Source: an uncultured Clostridia bacterium
Lineage (GTDB): Bacteria; Bacillota; Clostridia; Oscillospirales; Ruminococcaceae
DNA: 64,000 nucleotides
Assembly (NCBI GenBank): GCA_946567425.1
Contig: CAMNXF010000001.1
Coordinates: 1 to 64,000 of the forward strand
Direction of reading: 5' to 3'
Shown here: piece after piece, positions 43,501-52,594 of the stretch
Layout: the number at the start of each line of letters is the position of its first letter
Position numbering within the stretch: position 1 is the stretch's first letter
Notes under the pieces: model-generated
What the model was told of the DNA's origin: nothing
Seen by the model: the letters and a program-made list of their open reading frames with translations, nothing else
Database searches by the model: none
Position numbers and translations under genes: made by a program

Positions 43501-44320
43501 CCTTTGCCTCGGCGAGCTCTTTTTCTCCCTTGTCTATCTCCGCCTGTGCGTCGCCGATAACCTCGTTATAACGAATGACGCTCCTGTCTTTTCCGAGACT
43601 TTCCAGCTTGTCGGAAATTTCGTCGCGCAGTGTTTTGTATTCGTCGGAGTAGCTTTGCAAATTTTTTAGTTTGTCCGACTTTATATATATCTCGGTGTAC
43701 ACCTCTTGTGTAAAATGCTCCTCGGGAACTATCATAAACGCGTCCAACGCGCCGTCGCCGATATTGGTGCTGCCGCGCTGCGTTTTGGAAATGTACATTG
43801 GGGTGTTGTATATACCGACGACCTTGTACTCCGTCCGCTTTAACGGAAACTCCTCCGCTTCTGTAAGATCCGTAAGCGTTACTGTATCGCCGACGCTTAT
43901 TCCTCCTCCAAGAATATTGTAGCTGACGATACATTCATCGTCCGCGGACGGAGCTTCGCCCTCGAAAATGTCAACGGTATTGATCTCATCGGACGTTTTT
44001 GAGTAGACGCGCGTTAAATATTCCTTTTCGTTATCATGCATGGCAAGGTCGGTATACTTCGACGTATACACTCCGTCAACGCCGTCCGTTTCCGCGATAG
44101 CCTTTGCGTCGTCATCCGTCAACCCGAAAGTCGACAGCACACGCAGGTCGAACAAGTTATGCGCGTCGTAGTAATCGTCCGCTGTGACCTTCATTATTTC
44201 ACAGGTCGCGCGCACTCCGCTGAAAAATCCCACACCGATCGCGCATATTAGAAATATCGACAGAAAACGGTTTCTCGATTTGGATATTTCGCGGATCGTA
44301 TTTTTATTGACAGCTCTCAT
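40541..44320 (-). CDS. FtsX-type ABC transporter permease with giant heptad-repeat region
   Basis: A 1259-aa membrane protein. TM1 is near residue 20 (RFLSIFLICAIGVGFFSG), an extracytoplasmic MacB-like domain follows, then about 430 residues (250-690) of repeats of the type DGxxQLxxAxxxIxDG, a long coiled coil. After that come FtsX core helices (FPVFFLLVAGLVCLTTMSRM, YAVSGAAAGGIIGAIGG, and more near 930, 1130 and 1220). The two FtsX units and the hairpin-like stalk fit a MacB/LolCDE-like mechanotransmitter. The permease is coupled to the ATPase gene 10 bases upstream. Substrate unknown; lipoprotein, peptide or cell-wall processes are options. Confidence 0.9.
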   Translation of the reverse strand: MRAVNKNTIREISKSRNRFLSIFLICAIGVGFFSGVRATCEIMKVTADDYYDAHNLFDLRVLSTFGLTDDDAKAIAETDGVDGVYTSKYTDLAMHDNEKEYLTRVYSKTSDEINTVDIFEGEAPSADDECIVSYNILGGGISVGDTVTLTDLTEAEEFPLKRTEYKVVGIYNTPMYISKTQRGSTNIGDGALDAFMIVPEEHFTQEVYTEIYIKSDKLKNLQSYSDEYKTLRDEISDKLESLGKDRSVIRYNEVIGDAQAEIDKGEKELAEAKADGQKELDDAKKQLDDAKQQIEDGERELQEAKDDIADGKVQLADAEKELADAKKEIEDGKRELAENKPTLDDAKKQLEDALKEIEDGERQLADGKKTLDEAKVQIDESQKEIEDSQKLLDDSRTEIEKNRKLLEDGQAEIDKNKAELEDGKNQIELAKVEIANGWEQYRSGLEEYETGLEQYEQAAELFSRAEEEYEKFAAENPDSEWLTVMQQAIQASRDALAQMKTQLDEGKTQLDNALAQLEAGEREIAVNEEKIADGEAQLAEAQKQIDDGLKQLADGEKQLEDGQQQLDEGRKTFEEGKAQYEEGLAEYIKNAELLADGRREYDEGLREYLDGLEQYTDGLAKIEDGEKQYYEGMLTLNEKRGELDDGVDQYEQGLIEIEDAKRKYEDGLRDYEDGVYTFNREIADAEKKIVDAKEKISDIGNAEWYIFKRDDNTGYAEYDSNSERINKIAAIFPVFFLLVAGLVCLTTMSRMVEEQRTQVGTLKALGYSNSAIMRHYMTYAVSGAAAGGIIGAIGGCFLFPSVIVYAYSMMYIITDIHYLFTPENMIVSIGSMVLAIAATVFFSCNKALQETPASLMRPKAPKAGKRVLIERIPFLWNNMNFFAKVSGRNLFRYKRRMFMTIVGIAGCTALSLTGFGLKNSITDIVDLQYNQIYKYSGYLAFDDEIKPSELNSIYDTLLDYDGNTKYTRALIKQYGTEFSGNSVQVYVTAVENVELFETFVDLHERVSREKLTLNGGAVITEKAAKLLNAGVGDEITVQVSDGVNRKVKIAGITEQYTSHYLYIAEDLYKEVFGGEPYYNMLYFDNGISRDKDVQNSFTEHVLKNENVLAVIMNASSLSSVNDTLQIMDLVTVVLIVSAAALAFVVLYNLTNVNITERIREIATLKVLGFYDAEVSSYVFRENIVLSVMGGFVGLFLGYALCMFVIQTAEIDEVMFGRSIHFPSYIWALLVTVAFSLIVNLIMTRVLKKISMVESLKSVE

Positions 44321-44330
44321 ATCCCCTCCG

Positions 44331-45032
<702 letters not shown>

Positions 45033-45123
45033 AATCTGCTCCTCACTTAAAACAAGACTTTTCGCAGCCGATACTTCCGCACGGGCAATCGCCGGCGGCA
45101 CACGGAACGTGCCGAAAGCGGAA

Positions 45124-45263
45124 GGCGTTTCGTCGGCTGCTCCTACGGAGCGACCTCCGAAACGCCGCGGCTTGCCCGCCTTTTCCGCTGACGCGGAAAA
45201 GCGCCGTTCGCTGCACTCGCGGCGAATTCGCTCACTATGTTCGCGAATTGCGGGCAAGCCGCC
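45124..45263. repeat. GC-rich nested palindromic element
   Basis: Stacked inverted repeats: GGCGTTTCG/CGAAACGCC (45124-45166), CTTTTCCGC-TGAC-GCGGAAAAG, a GCGAATTCGC/CGCGAATT pair, and an outer GCGGCTTGCCCGC/GCGGGCAAGCCGC (45167-45263). It is far more GC-rich than its surroundings and non-coding. It sits upstream of the ABC operon and may be a mobile repeat or a structured leader. Confidence 0.7.
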
Positions 45264-45302
45264 GTCTTTACAGCGATACAGCCGCATTTAACGAAACGGA
45301 AA

Positions 45303-45328
45303 CGGCACCGCACAGCTGTACGGTGCCG
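45303..45328 (-). terminator. Terminator after serS
   Basis: CGGCACCG/CGGTGCCG stem with a 10-nt loop; the reverse strand continues TTTCCGTTTCG, a weak T-run. It lies about 90 bases past the serS stop. Confidence 0.55.
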
Positions 45329-45416
45329 AATGGATCATTTCAGCTACATATAATTATTGTACATTTTCACACCGAAAATTATGTGTTGCTTTGTTGAATT
45401 ATGGGTGAAAAAGAGC

Positions 45417-46697
45417 CTATCCACCTATTTTGTCCTTGCCGCCCATATACGGACGGAGCACCTCGGGAATGTTGACCGTGCCGTCCGCGTTGAGGTTGTT
45501 CTCAAGGAACGCGATAAGCATTCTCGGCGGCGCGACAACGGTATTGTTTAGCGTGTGCGCGAAGTACTTGCCGTCCTTGCCGTTCACGCGTATCTTCAGA
45601 CGGCGCGCTTGCGCGTCGCCGAGGTTTGAGCACGAGCCGACCTCAAAATACTTCTTCTGGCGCGGCGACCAAGCCTCAACATCATAGCTTTTAACCTTAA
45701 GATCTGCAAGGTCTCCCGAGCAGCACTCAATAGTGCGCACGGGAATATCCATGCTGCGGAACAGATCAACGGTGTTCTGCCAGAGCTTTTCAAACCACAT
45801 TGGCGACTCCTCGGGCTTGCAGACCACAATCATCTCTTGCTTTTCAAACTGGTGAATGCGGTACACGCCGCGCTCTTCAATACCGTGCGCGCCTTTTTCC
45901 TTGCGGAAGCACGGAGAGTAGCTCGTAAGCGTTCTCGGCAAAGTATTTTCATCTAAGATTGTATCAATGAACTTACCTATCATCGAATGCTCGGAGGTAC
46001 CGATAAGATACAAATCCTCACCCTCAATTTTGTACATCATAGCATCCATTTCCGCAAAACTCATAACACCCGTAACGACATTGGAGCGAATCATAAACGG
46101 CGGTACGCAGTAAGTGAATCCTCTGTCAATCATAAAATCGCGCGCATACGAAATTACTGCGGAATGCAGCCGCGCGATATCGCCCATAAGGTAGTAAAAT
46201 CCGTTGCCCGCAACCTTACGCGCCGAATCCAGATCGATACCGTTCAGTCTCTCCATAATATCGCTGTGGTACGGAACTTCAAAATCGGGCACAATAGGCT
46301 CGCCGTAGCGCTTTATCTCGACATTCTCGCTGTCGTCCTTGCCGATAGGCACGGACGGGTCGATAATGTTCGGGATAGTCATCATAATTTTATTGATCTT
46401 TTCATCAATTATCGGCTCTTGTTTTTCAAGCTCCGCAAGCTCCTTTGCGAACTCCGCGACCTGCGCCTTTGCCTTTTCCGCGTCGTCCTTTTGACCGTTC
46501 GCCATAAACTTGCCTATCTCCTTGGAAATGCGGTTCTTGTCAGCGCGGAGAGCCTCTGCGCGCTGCAATGTCTTTCGGCGCTCAAGATCGAGCTCGATCA
46601 CCTCATCGACCAGCGGCAGCTTGCTGTCCTGAAACTTCTTCTTGATGTTTTCCTTCACCGCGTCGGGATTTTCCCTTAAAAATTTAATATCAATCAT
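45417..46697 (-). CDS. serS: Seryl-tRNA synthetase
   Basis: Charges tRNA-Ser with serine. The N-terminal helical hairpin (residues 30-110) is the tRNA-binding coiled coil. Motif 2 is in FRKEKGAHGIEERGVYRIHQFEKQEM and motif 3 in VNGKDGKYFAHTLNNTVVAPPRMLIAFLEN; LIGTSEHSM supplies the serine pocket. Length 426 aa is normal. Start ATG 46695-46697 follows GGAGA. It is last in the noc-parA-parB-serS gene order, as near the origin of many Firmicutes. Confidence 0.96.
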   Translation of the reverse strand: MIDIKFLRENPDAVKENIKKKFQDSKLPLVDEVIELDLERRKTLQRAEALRADKNRISKEIGKFMANGQKDDAEKAKAQVAEFAKELAELEKQEPIIDEKINKIMMTIPNIIDPSVPIGKDDSENVEIKRYGEPIVPDFEVPYHSDIMERLNGIDLDSARKVAGNGFYYLMGDIARLHSAVISYARDFMIDRGFTYCVPPFMIRSNVVTGVMSFAEMDAMMYKIEGEDLYLIGTSEHSMIGKFIDTILDENTLPRTLTSYSPCFRKEKGAHGIEERGVYRIHQFEKQEMIVVCKPEESPMWFEKLWQNTVDLFRSMDIPVRTIECCSGDLADLKVKSYDVEAWSPRQKKYFEVGSCSNLGDAQARRLKIRVNGKDGKYFAHTLNNTVVAPPRMLIAFLENNLNADGTVNIPEVLRPYMGGKDKIGG

Positions 46698-46709
46698 TGT
46701 TCCGTCTCC

Positions 46710-47570
46710 TTAATTTTCCTGAAAATGCCTGAGTATCCCCTCAAGCTGTTCCTTATCGCCAAAGCTGATCTGCAGCGTATTCCCGCTTTTGCCCTCAGAA
46801 ATCTTGACCTTTGTGCCAAGCTGTTCCGCAAGGCTTACCTCGACCTCGGTGTAGTAGGTCATACGCGGCTTTATATCACGCGGTCTGTTCTCGAGTTCCT
46901 CTTGTAAGCGCTTTGTTTCACGCTTTGCAATCGCCTCCACCTGACGCACCGAAAGCTCGCCCTCGGCGGTCTTGTGGGCAAGCTCTATCATCAGAGCCTC
47001 GTCCTTTATCTTTTTAAGCGCCTTGCAGTGCCCCGCCGACAAGCTTCCGTTCCTCAAAAGCTCCTGTACGCCGTTCGGCATCGCCAACAAGCCCAAACTG
47101 TTCGCAATTGATGAACGCGCTTTGCCGAGCGCCTTTGCCAGCTTGTCCTGCGTCATATCGTACTTGTCGATAAGTTCTTTGTAGCCGAGCGCTTCTTCGA
47201 TCGGATTGAGGTTTTCGCGCTGCAAATTTTCAATCATCGCGATCTGCATTGCCTGTTCCTCAGAAATATCATCGCGCACAACAACGGGTATTTCGGAAAG
47301 CCCCGCCATTTTTGCCGCTCTCCAGCGGCGCTCCCCCGCGATTATCTGATAATTTCCGCTCGACAATGAGCGCACGATAAGCGGTTGTATAACTCCGTGC
47401 TCTGTTATCGACTCGGCGAGCTGTTTAAGACCTTCGCTGTCGAAGCTCTTGCGCGGCTGATCCTTATTCGGCTCGATCTCGCTTAACCGCAGCATTGTGC
47501 CGTTCTCCGCGCTTTCAACGCTGTTGTCGAAGAACAGATCGTTAAAGCTGCTTTCAGTTTTTCTTGACAT
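46710..47570 (-). CDS. parB: Chromosome-partitioning protein ParB (Spo0J)
   Basis: A CTP-dependent DNA clamp that loads at parS and spreads. The ParB N-terminal domain holds the IAGERRWRAAKMAGL motif (CTP-binding GERRxRA), followed by ENLQRENLNPIEEALGYKEL and the helix-turn-helix MTQDKLAKALGKARSSIANSLGLL that reads parS. The C-terminal dimer domain follows. It starts inside the parA end (ATG 47570, 17-base overlap) with GGAG. Two parS sites lie at 48434-48490. It should work with ParA for origin segregation and SMC loading. Confidence 0.95.
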   Translation of the reverse strand: MSRKTESSFNDLFFDNSVESAENGTMLRLSEIEPNKDQPRKSFDSEGLKQLAESITEHGVIQPLIVRSLSSGNYQIIAGERRWRAAKMAGLSEIPVVVRDDISEEQAMQIAMIENLQRENLNPIEEALGYKELIDKYDMTQDKLAKALGKARSSIANSLGLLAMPNGVQELLRNGSLSAGHCKALKKIKDEALMIELAHKTAEGELSVRQVEAIAKRETKRLQEELENRPRDIKPRMTYYTEVEVSLAEQLGTKVKISEGKSGNTLQISFGDKEQLEGILRHFQEN

Positions 47571-48351
47571 TTACTTTCTCCATTTCACGGCATTTTGTTA
47601 ATACTTCCTTTGACAATTTCGCGTAGGTCTCCGCACCCTTTGAGCTTTTATCGTAAAAGATTACAGGTTCGCCGTGGCTTTGCGCCTCGGAAATGCGGAC
47701 GTTGCGCGGTATCTCTGTCTTGAAGATCGCCTTTTTATCAAACGCCGATTTAATATCGTCTTTTATTTCGCTTGAAGAAAGAAGGCGCTTATCCACCATT
47801 GTAAACACAATTCCCATTATCGTCAGATCGCGGTTGTACTTCTGCTTGACGTTTTTTATCGTATACATAAGCTGCGCCAGACCCTCGCGCGCGAAATGCT
47901 CGCAAACCATAGGCACGATAATCGTATCGCACGCCACCAAAGTATTCACCGCCAATACGCCAAGCGACGGCAGACTGTCAACGATGATTATGTCGTACTC
48001 GCTGCGTATCTGCAATACCGCCTTACGAAGCTGCATATTTTTCTGCTCCATATTTGTCAGCGCGGGCTCTGCGTCGCTGAGTTTAGGATTAGCAGGCATT
48101 ATCCAGATATTCTTGTAGCGCGTTGGAATTATTGCCTCGGCGGGACGGCAATTTCCCGTAACGACATCGTATGTAGTATAGTCGAGCGTTTTCTTTTTAA
48201 TTCCAAACCCCGTCGTCGAATTGCCTTGCGGATCAAAGTCGATCAGCAGAACCTTTTTTCCGAGCGCTCCCAGACCTGCGGCAATGTTCACGGCAGTTGT
48301 CGTCTTGCCGACGCCTCCCTTTTGATTTACAACTCCAATTACTATTCCCAA
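47554..48351 (-). CDS. parA: Chromosome-partitioning ATPase ParA (Soj)
   Basis: A deviant Walker ATPase that positions the origin and controls DnaA. The P-loop is NQKGGVGKTTTAVNIAAGL, with the signature Lys at KGG, and the Walker B-like segment is DIIIVDSLPSLG (Ser in place of the usual Cys-Pro). Length 265 aa is typical of the short Soj form without an N-terminal helix-turn-helix. The start is TTG 48351, after GAGGGGG. Two parS copies lie just upstream in the leader. Confidence 0.95.
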   Translation of the reverse strand: MGIVIGVVNQKGGVGKTTTAVNIAAGLGALGKKVLLIDFDPQGNSTTGFGIKKKTLDYTTYDVVTGNCRPAEAIIPTRYKNIWIMPANPKLSDAEPALTNMEQKNMQLRKAVLQIRSEYDIIIVDSLPSLGVLAVNTLVACDTIIVPMVCEHFAREGLAQLMYTIKNVKQKYNRDLTIMGIVFTMVDKRLLSSSEIKDDIKSAFDKKAIFKTEIPRNVRISEAQSHGEPVIFYDKSSKGAETYAKLSKEVLTKCREMEKVNVKKN

Positions 48352-48433
48352 GTTTTTTCCCCCTCATTCAGAAAATTAACCTGTCTTTATTATATCACAC
48401 TTATTTATAAAATAAAAGCCCTTTTTAAAAAAA

Positions 48434-48449
48434 TGTTCCACGTGGAACA
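48434..48449. promoter_or_regulatory. parS site 1
   Basis: TGTTCCACGTGGAACA, a perfect 16-bp palindrome and a one-base variant of the B. subtilis parS consensus. It lies in the parA leader. Confidence 0.93.
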
Positions 48450-48474
48450 TTTTTTCGGCGAATTGACCGAAAAA

Positions 48475-48490
48475 TGTTCTACGTGGAACA
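48475..48490. promoter_or_regulatory. parS site 2
   Basis: TGTTCTACGTGGAACA, one mismatch from a perfect palindrome, 25 bases from site 1. The pair lies between noc and parA. Confidence 0.9.
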
Positions 48491-48515
48491 TTTGATAATT
48501 GATATTGTATAATTT

Positions 48516-49328
48516 TCAGATATTTATTGGGAATTTTATCGTATACTCATAGAACATTTCCGACTTTTCGGTTGTAAGTTCGCACGGAACCTTGTCCTCT
48601 TTAATGCGCTTAAGCAGCGCATTCAGCGAGTTCATGTACAGTCTGGGCGGCGCGGTTATCGGCAGCTTTTTGCGTTGTATTTTCTCACGCTTTACCGTTC
48701 CTTTAACCACCTGTTCAACAAGCTCTTCCGTCTGCTTCAGGTCGAGATTTTTTGTAACTACCCTTTCGATCGTGTTTAACCGCAGTTGCACGTTCTCTAT
48801 ACGGACAAGCGCGCGAGCCTGTCGTTCGTTAAGATTACCCATTAGCAGCATACGCCGCTCCGTGTCGGTAAACTTTAGAAGCCGCAGCTTATTTGCAATT
48901 GTGGATTGCGCCTTTCCAAGACGAGCGGCGGCACTCTCCTGAGTTAATCCATAGTAGGTAATCAACTTTTCAATAGCCAAAGCCTCCTCAAAGTAACTCA
49001 GGTCTTTGCGCTGAATATTCTCAATGAGCGCAAGCACCGCCGATTGCTCGTCATCAACCGTCATTACAATACACGGAACTTCATTTAACCCTGCAAGCCG
49101 AGCCGCACGTGTTCTGCGCTCGCCGCTGATTATTTCGTAAACAGCCCCTTTCTTCCGCACGCATATCGGCTGGATTATACCGTTCTCCTTGATACTTTGC
49201 GAGAGCGATAAAAGCTGCTCCTCGCTGAACTCTCGGCGCGGCTGCGACTTATTCGGGGTAAGCTCGTTTAGTTCAAGCATAACAATCTGCCCCGCAACCT
49301 TCTCCTTTTGTTTAAAAAAACTTGTCAT
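48516..49328 (-). CDS. noc: ParB-like nucleoid occlusion protein Noc
   Basis: A ParB paralogue of 270 aa that in Firmicutes binds its own sites and the membrane to block division over the nucleoid. Seen are GERRTRAARLAGLNEVPC (CTP-binding), ENIQRKDLSYFEEALAIEKL and the helix-turn-helix LTQESAAARLGKAQSTIANKLRLL. The N-terminus MTSFFKQKEKVAGQ is an amphipathic-like leader, as in membrane-binding Noc. ATG 49328 follows AGGAGG. Gene order rsmG-noc-parA-parB is the Bacillus arrangement. It could instead be a second ParB, but N-terminus and position favour Noc. Confidence 0.88.
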   Translation of the reverse strand: MTSFFKQKEKVAGQIVMLELNELTPNKSQPRREFSEEQLLSLSQSIKENGIIQPICVRKKGAVYEIISGERRTRAARLAGLNEVPCIVMTVDDEQSAVLALIENIQRKDLSYFEEALAIEKLITYYGLTQESAAARLGKAQSTIANKLRLLKFTDTERRMLLMGNLNERQARALVRIENVQLRLNTIERVVTKNLDLKQTEELVEQVVKGTVKREKIQRKKLPITAPPRLYMNSLNALLKRIKEDKVPCELTTEKSEMFYEYTIKFPINI

Positions 49329-49350
49329 AATTTCCACCTCCTGTAAACCT

Positions 49351-49403
49351 ATTGTAACACAGTCGGGAAATTATTTCCACAGTGACTTATCGCATTTCCC
49401 GAC
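49351..49403 (-). promoter_or_regulatory. noc promoter with 10-bp inverted repeat
   Basis: The reverse strand has TGGAAA, 17 nt, TACAAT (49351-49379). A perfect inverted repeat GTCGGGAAAT (49362-49371) and ATTTCCCGAC (49394-49403) has one arm in the promoter spacer. The arms contain the half-site ATTTCCC/GGGAAAT of the B. subtilis Noc binding site, though in the outward order. Confidence 0.55.
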
Positions 49404-49422
49404 ACCAACCACTTCGGAGCAA

Positions 49423-49452
49423 CAAAAAAAGCCCCCTCAAAGAGGCTTTTTT
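49423..49452 (-). terminator. Terminator after rsmG
   Basis: AAAAAAGCC/GGCTTTTTT with a 10-nt loop, overlapping the last codons of rsmG; the reverse strand ends in GCTTTTTTTG. Confidence 0.75.
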
Positions 49453-50129
49453 GTGATATTGGCGTAGCTGCGCGGATATTTTGTCGGAGTCTGCGATATT
49501 TTTCTGACAACGACCAGTCGTCTGTCATCTCCGTTCGGGAGCTTGTAATTGAGCGACATTTTTTGTTTGCCGCCCAACAGCTTAACCGCGTTCTGTGCTG
49601 CGAAAGTGTCCTCATTTACGGATTTCAGTGCGATAAACTCCCCACCTACTTTAACAAACGGCAGACAAAGCTCCGTTAAAACGGGGAGCGCCGCAACAGC
49701 CCGCGCCATTGCGAGGTCATACTGTTCGCGCCGTTTACGTCCAAGCTCCTCGCCGCGCGCGTGAATTATCTCGGGGCTTACTCCGATTTTGCCACACGCA
49801 AGCTCCAGATAGGTACACCGTTTCCCGAGACTGTCACAAAGCGTACCTTTAAGCGTCGGATACATTATCAGCAGCGGCAATGAAGGAAAACCCGCGCCTG
49901 TTCCCACATCAATAAAACTCGCGGTCTCATCCAATTCAAGCATAGTAAACGGAAGAACGCTGTCAACAAAGTGCTTTATCACAACGTTGTCAAATTCGGT
50001 AATAGATGTTAAATTCACGTTTCTGTTATACTCGATCATAAACTCATACAGCACACGGAATTGCTCAGCCTGACGCTCCGAAATTTCTATCTCCGCAGAC
50101 TTGAAAACCTTGATTATCTTAGTTTCCAT
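49437..50129 (-). CDS. rsmG: 16S rRNA (guanine-527-N7)-methyltransferase
   Basis: Methylates G527 of 16S rRNA with SAM. The motif [20 protein letters not shown] is the RsmG SAM loop, preceded by [19 protein letters not shown], a family signature. The later [22 protein letters not shown] segment is also typical. I start at ATG 50129, length 230 aa, rather than the track's ATG seven codons upstream; it overlaps the end of mnmG by 11 bases. Standard mnmG-rsmG pair. Confidence 0.94.
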   Translation of the reverse strand: METKIIKVFKSAEIEISERQAEQFRVLYEFMIEYNRNVNLTSITEFDNVVIKHFVDSVLPFTMLELDETASFIDVGTGAGFPSLPLLIMYPTLKGTLCDSLGKRCTYLELACGKIGVSPEIIHARGEELGRKRREQYDLAMARAVAALPVLTELCLPFVKVGGEFIALKSVNEDTFAAQNAVKLLGGKQKMSLNYKLPNGDDRRLVVVRKISQTPTKYPRSYANITKKPL

Positions 50130-52002
50130 TGCGCTCCCCCTTCCCCGCAAGCCAGATCAGCAGCACCTGAACGTCCGCGGGATTTACTCCCGAAATGCGC
50201 CCTGCCTGTCCGACATTCAACGGCTTGTGCTTGTTGAGCTTCTCCTGAGCTTCCAGCCGTAACCCTTTTATCGTCTTGTAGTCAATGTCCGTTGGAAGCT
50301 TTTTCTCCTCCAGACGACGCATTTTCTCGATCTGTTCAAGCTGAATTTTAATATATCCCGAGTACTTCATCTCGATCTCCAGCTTATTTATCAGCGAGAA
50401 TTTCAGCTTAGGACGCTCCGTGTCAAACTCTGCGAAGTCCAAATAATTGAGTTGCGGACGTTTCAATAATTCATAAAGGCGAATTCCCGCAGTAATTGGA
50501 GAAGTACCCTTTGCGGTGAGCAACGCGTTGACTTCTTTGGTCGGGTGAATTGTAACTCCCTTGATACGCGCCAACTCATCATCTACGGCTTTGCAATCCT
50601 CCTTAAAACGTTTAAAACGCTTGTCGGAAACCAGACCGACCTCATGACCTATAGGCAAAAGCCTTTCGGGCGCATTATCCTGCCGAAGGACCAACCGATA
50701 CTCGCTGCGCGAAGTCATCATACGGTACGGCTCGGAACAGCCCTTAGTCACCAGATCGTCAATAAGTGTGCCGATATAGCTTGTTGCGCGGTCAAGAATT
50801 ATCGGCTTTTTTCCCGTTATCTTCCGCGCGGCGTTTATCCCCGCGATAATTCCCTGCGCTGCTGCTTCTTCGTAACCCGAGGTACAGTTGAATTGTCCCG
50901 CGCCGTACAATCCCGAGATTTTCTTAAATTCCAATGTTGGCAAAAGCTCCAGCGGATCGCAGCAATCGTATTCGATAGCGTACGCCGGGCGCATTATCTC
51001 CACATTTTCCAAGCCCTTTATCGTCCTTAGAAATTTTATTTGAACGTCCTCGGGCAAGCTGCTGCTCATTCCCTGTAAATAATACTCATCAGTGTCCAGA
51101 CCCATAGGCTCAACAAAAAGCTGATGCCGCTCCTTGTCCTTAAAACGCACAATCTTGTCCTCAATACTCGGACAATAACGCGGACCAACACCCTCAATTC
51201 TCCCTGAATATAACGGCGAGCGGTCAAGATTTTCCAGAATAACGCGGTGAGTTTCCTTGTTCGTATAAGTAACGTAGCACTCGGCAGCGTTCCGCATTTC
51301 GCGCGTATTGTCGAACGAAAATGGGATAATATCTTCGTCGCCCTCCTGTTTCTCCATAACCGAAAAATCTATCGAGCGCTTATGAACACGCGCAGGAGTT
51401 CCCGTCTTGAACCGCCGCATTGATACCCCGAGAACTCTTAAACACTCGGTTAGCTCCGTGCTGGGCAGTACATTATCGGGACCAGCCGCATAATTCAGCT
51501 CACCGATATGAATTTTTCCGTTAAGATACGTTCCCGTTGTAATTACCGCCGCCTTGCACGGATAAATCGCTCCAAGCTTTGTCCGAACGGCGATCACTCT
51601 CCCGTCCTCAACGTCAACAGCCGTCACCTCGGCTTGCTTGATGAATAAATTCGGCGTATTTTCCAACGTCTGCTTCATATATGTGTGATATTTCACGCGG
51701 TCGCTCTGCACACGCAGACTGTGGACAGCGGGACCTTTTCCGCGGTTTAATATCCGCGACTGAATAAAAGTTGTGTCCGCTGCTCTGCCCATTTCGCCGC
51801 CAAGCGCATCAATCTCACAGACGATTTGCCCCTTAGCCGAGCCGCCGACACACGGATTGCACGGCATATTTGCGATACAGTCCAGCGAAAGCGTAAACAC
51901 CACGGTTTTCAGCCCCAACCGAGCCGCCGCCAAAGCCGCTTCGCACCCCGCATGACCCGCACCGATCACACAAACATCATATTCTTCAAGATAATAGCTC
52001 AT
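50119..52002 (-). CDS. mnmG: tRNA uridine-34 carboxymethylaminomethyl-modification enzyme MnmG (GidA)
   Basis: Works with MnmE to make cmnm5U34 in tRNA. The N-terminal FAD loop is [21 protein letters not shown], followed by [28 protein letters not shown], the hallmark GidA motif with the active Cys pair. Later [12 protein letters not shown] and [22 protein letters not shown] are conserved, as is the C-terminal [11 protein letters not shown] region. Length 627 aa is normal. ATG 52002 follows GGAG. No mnmE gene is seen adjacent in this window. Confidence 0.96.
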   Translation of the reverse strand: MSYYLEEYDVCVIGAGHAGCEAALAAARLGLKTVVFTLSLDCIANMPCNPCVGGSAKGQIVCEIDALGGEMGRAADTTFIQSRILNRGKGPAVHSLRVQSDRVKYHTYMKQTLENTPNLFIKQAEVTAVDVEDGRVIAVRTKLGAIYPCKAAVITTGTYLNGKIHIGELNYAAGPDNVLPSTELTECLRVLGVSMRRFKTGTPARVHKRSIDFSVMEKQEGDEDIIPFSFDNTREMRNAAECYVTYTNKETHRVILENLDRSPLYSGRIEGVGPRYCPSIEDKIVRFKDKERHQLFVEPMGLDTDEYYLQGMSSSLPEDVQIKFLRTIKGLENVEIMRPAYAIEYDCCDPLELLPTLEFKKISGLYGAGQFNCTSGYEEAAAQGIIAGINAARKITGKKPIILDRATSYIGTLIDDLVTKGCSEPYRMMTSRSEYRLVLRQDNAPERLLPIGHEVGLVSDKRFKRFKEDCKAVDDELARIKGVTIHPTKEVNALLTAKGTSPITAGIRLYELLKRPQLNYLDFAEFDTERPKLKFSLINKLEIEMKYSGYIKIQLEQIEKMRRLEEKKLPTDIDYKTIKGLRLEAQEKLNKHKPLNVGQAGRISGVNPADVQVLLIWLAGKGERNGN

Positions 52003-52005
52003 AGC

Positions 52006-52452
52006 TTAACTCCACTCCGCCTTATTGCTCCCCGTCTCATAACTAAACGGAGAGATATGCGGATAATTATCCTCGTCGTCATTATGCTTCAATGCCCAAG
52101 CTCTTGCGGGAACATATAAGATCGCCTCAAACTCGTAATTCCAAATATCCTTATCAGCTTTGCCCTTAAGCGCTTTTTTATAAAATCCCTCGCCGTTTAT
52201 CAACGCAACACATCTCGAATACAAAAAAGAATCATCTGAGCAGTACTTTTCGTATTTTGAAGCAACATCAAAATTTCTCTTTGTATCAAGAGCATATAAA
52301 AGCTCTGCCATAATATCGTCAAAAGCAAATATATCCTCGTCCGATAATTTTGACAAATACTTTATCAAAGGCGCAAGCACTTTTTCATCATTTCCCTGCT
52401 CGTCCCAATTGCATATATCCATAATACAGTCAAAAAATTTCTGTCTGTCCAT
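52006..52452 (-). CDS. DUF4240-like protein, 148 aa
   Basis: The opening MDRQKFFDCIMDICNWDEQGNDEKVLAPL, followed by LSDEDIFAFDDIMAELLYALD, resembles the DUF4240 family, whose members start with an F-W-x-I-I-x-like helix and are often found near toxin or immunity genes. It is soluble and acidic. ATG 52452 follows GGAGG. It lies between a parS site and mnmG; it might be a recent insertion in the otherwise conserved origin order. Function unknown. Confidence 0.65.
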   Translation of the reverse strand: MDRQKFFDCIMDICNWDEQGNDEKVLAPLIKYLSKLSDEDIFAFDDIMAELLYALDTKRNFDVASKYEKYCSDDSFLYSRCVALINGEGFYKKALKGKADKDIWNYEFEAILYVPARAWALKHNDDEDNYPHISPFSYETGSNKAEWS

Positions 52453-52521
52453 AAAAACCTCCATAGAAATATTAAGAATGCTTAACAGTGAACTGCTTCA
52501 CGTGTAAATTTACTTTGTAAA

Positions 52522-52537
52522 TGTTCCACGTGGAACA
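52522..52537. promoter_or_regulatory. parS site 3
   Basis: TGTTCCACGTGGAACA, identical to site 1, in the gyrA to DUF4240-like intergenic gap about 4 kb from the parA leader. Confidence 0.93.
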
Positions 52538-52553
52538 TTTACAAATACGCAAA

Positions 52554-52585
52554 AATTTTTCCCGAACCACAGCTCGGGAAAAATT
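52554..52585 (-). terminator. Terminator after gyrA
   Basis: A 12-bp stem AATTTTTCCCGA/TCGGGAAAAATT with an 8-nt loop, 10 bases beyond the gyrA stop, with T-rich sequence on the reverse strand. Confidence 0.88.
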
Positions 52586-52594
52586 ACAGTCGGA

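Noticed and set aside
42365-43560. Plus-strand ORFs and regular direct repeats that could suggest a CRISPR array or a repeat protein
   Set aside because: The periodicity comes from the heptad-repeat codons of the FtsX permease on the minus strand; there are no fixed repeats with unique spacers.
45033-45287. N-terminal extension of the ABC ATPase (85 residues)
   Set aside because: It runs through the palindromic GC-rich element and lacks a ribosome site, whereas ATG 45032 has one.
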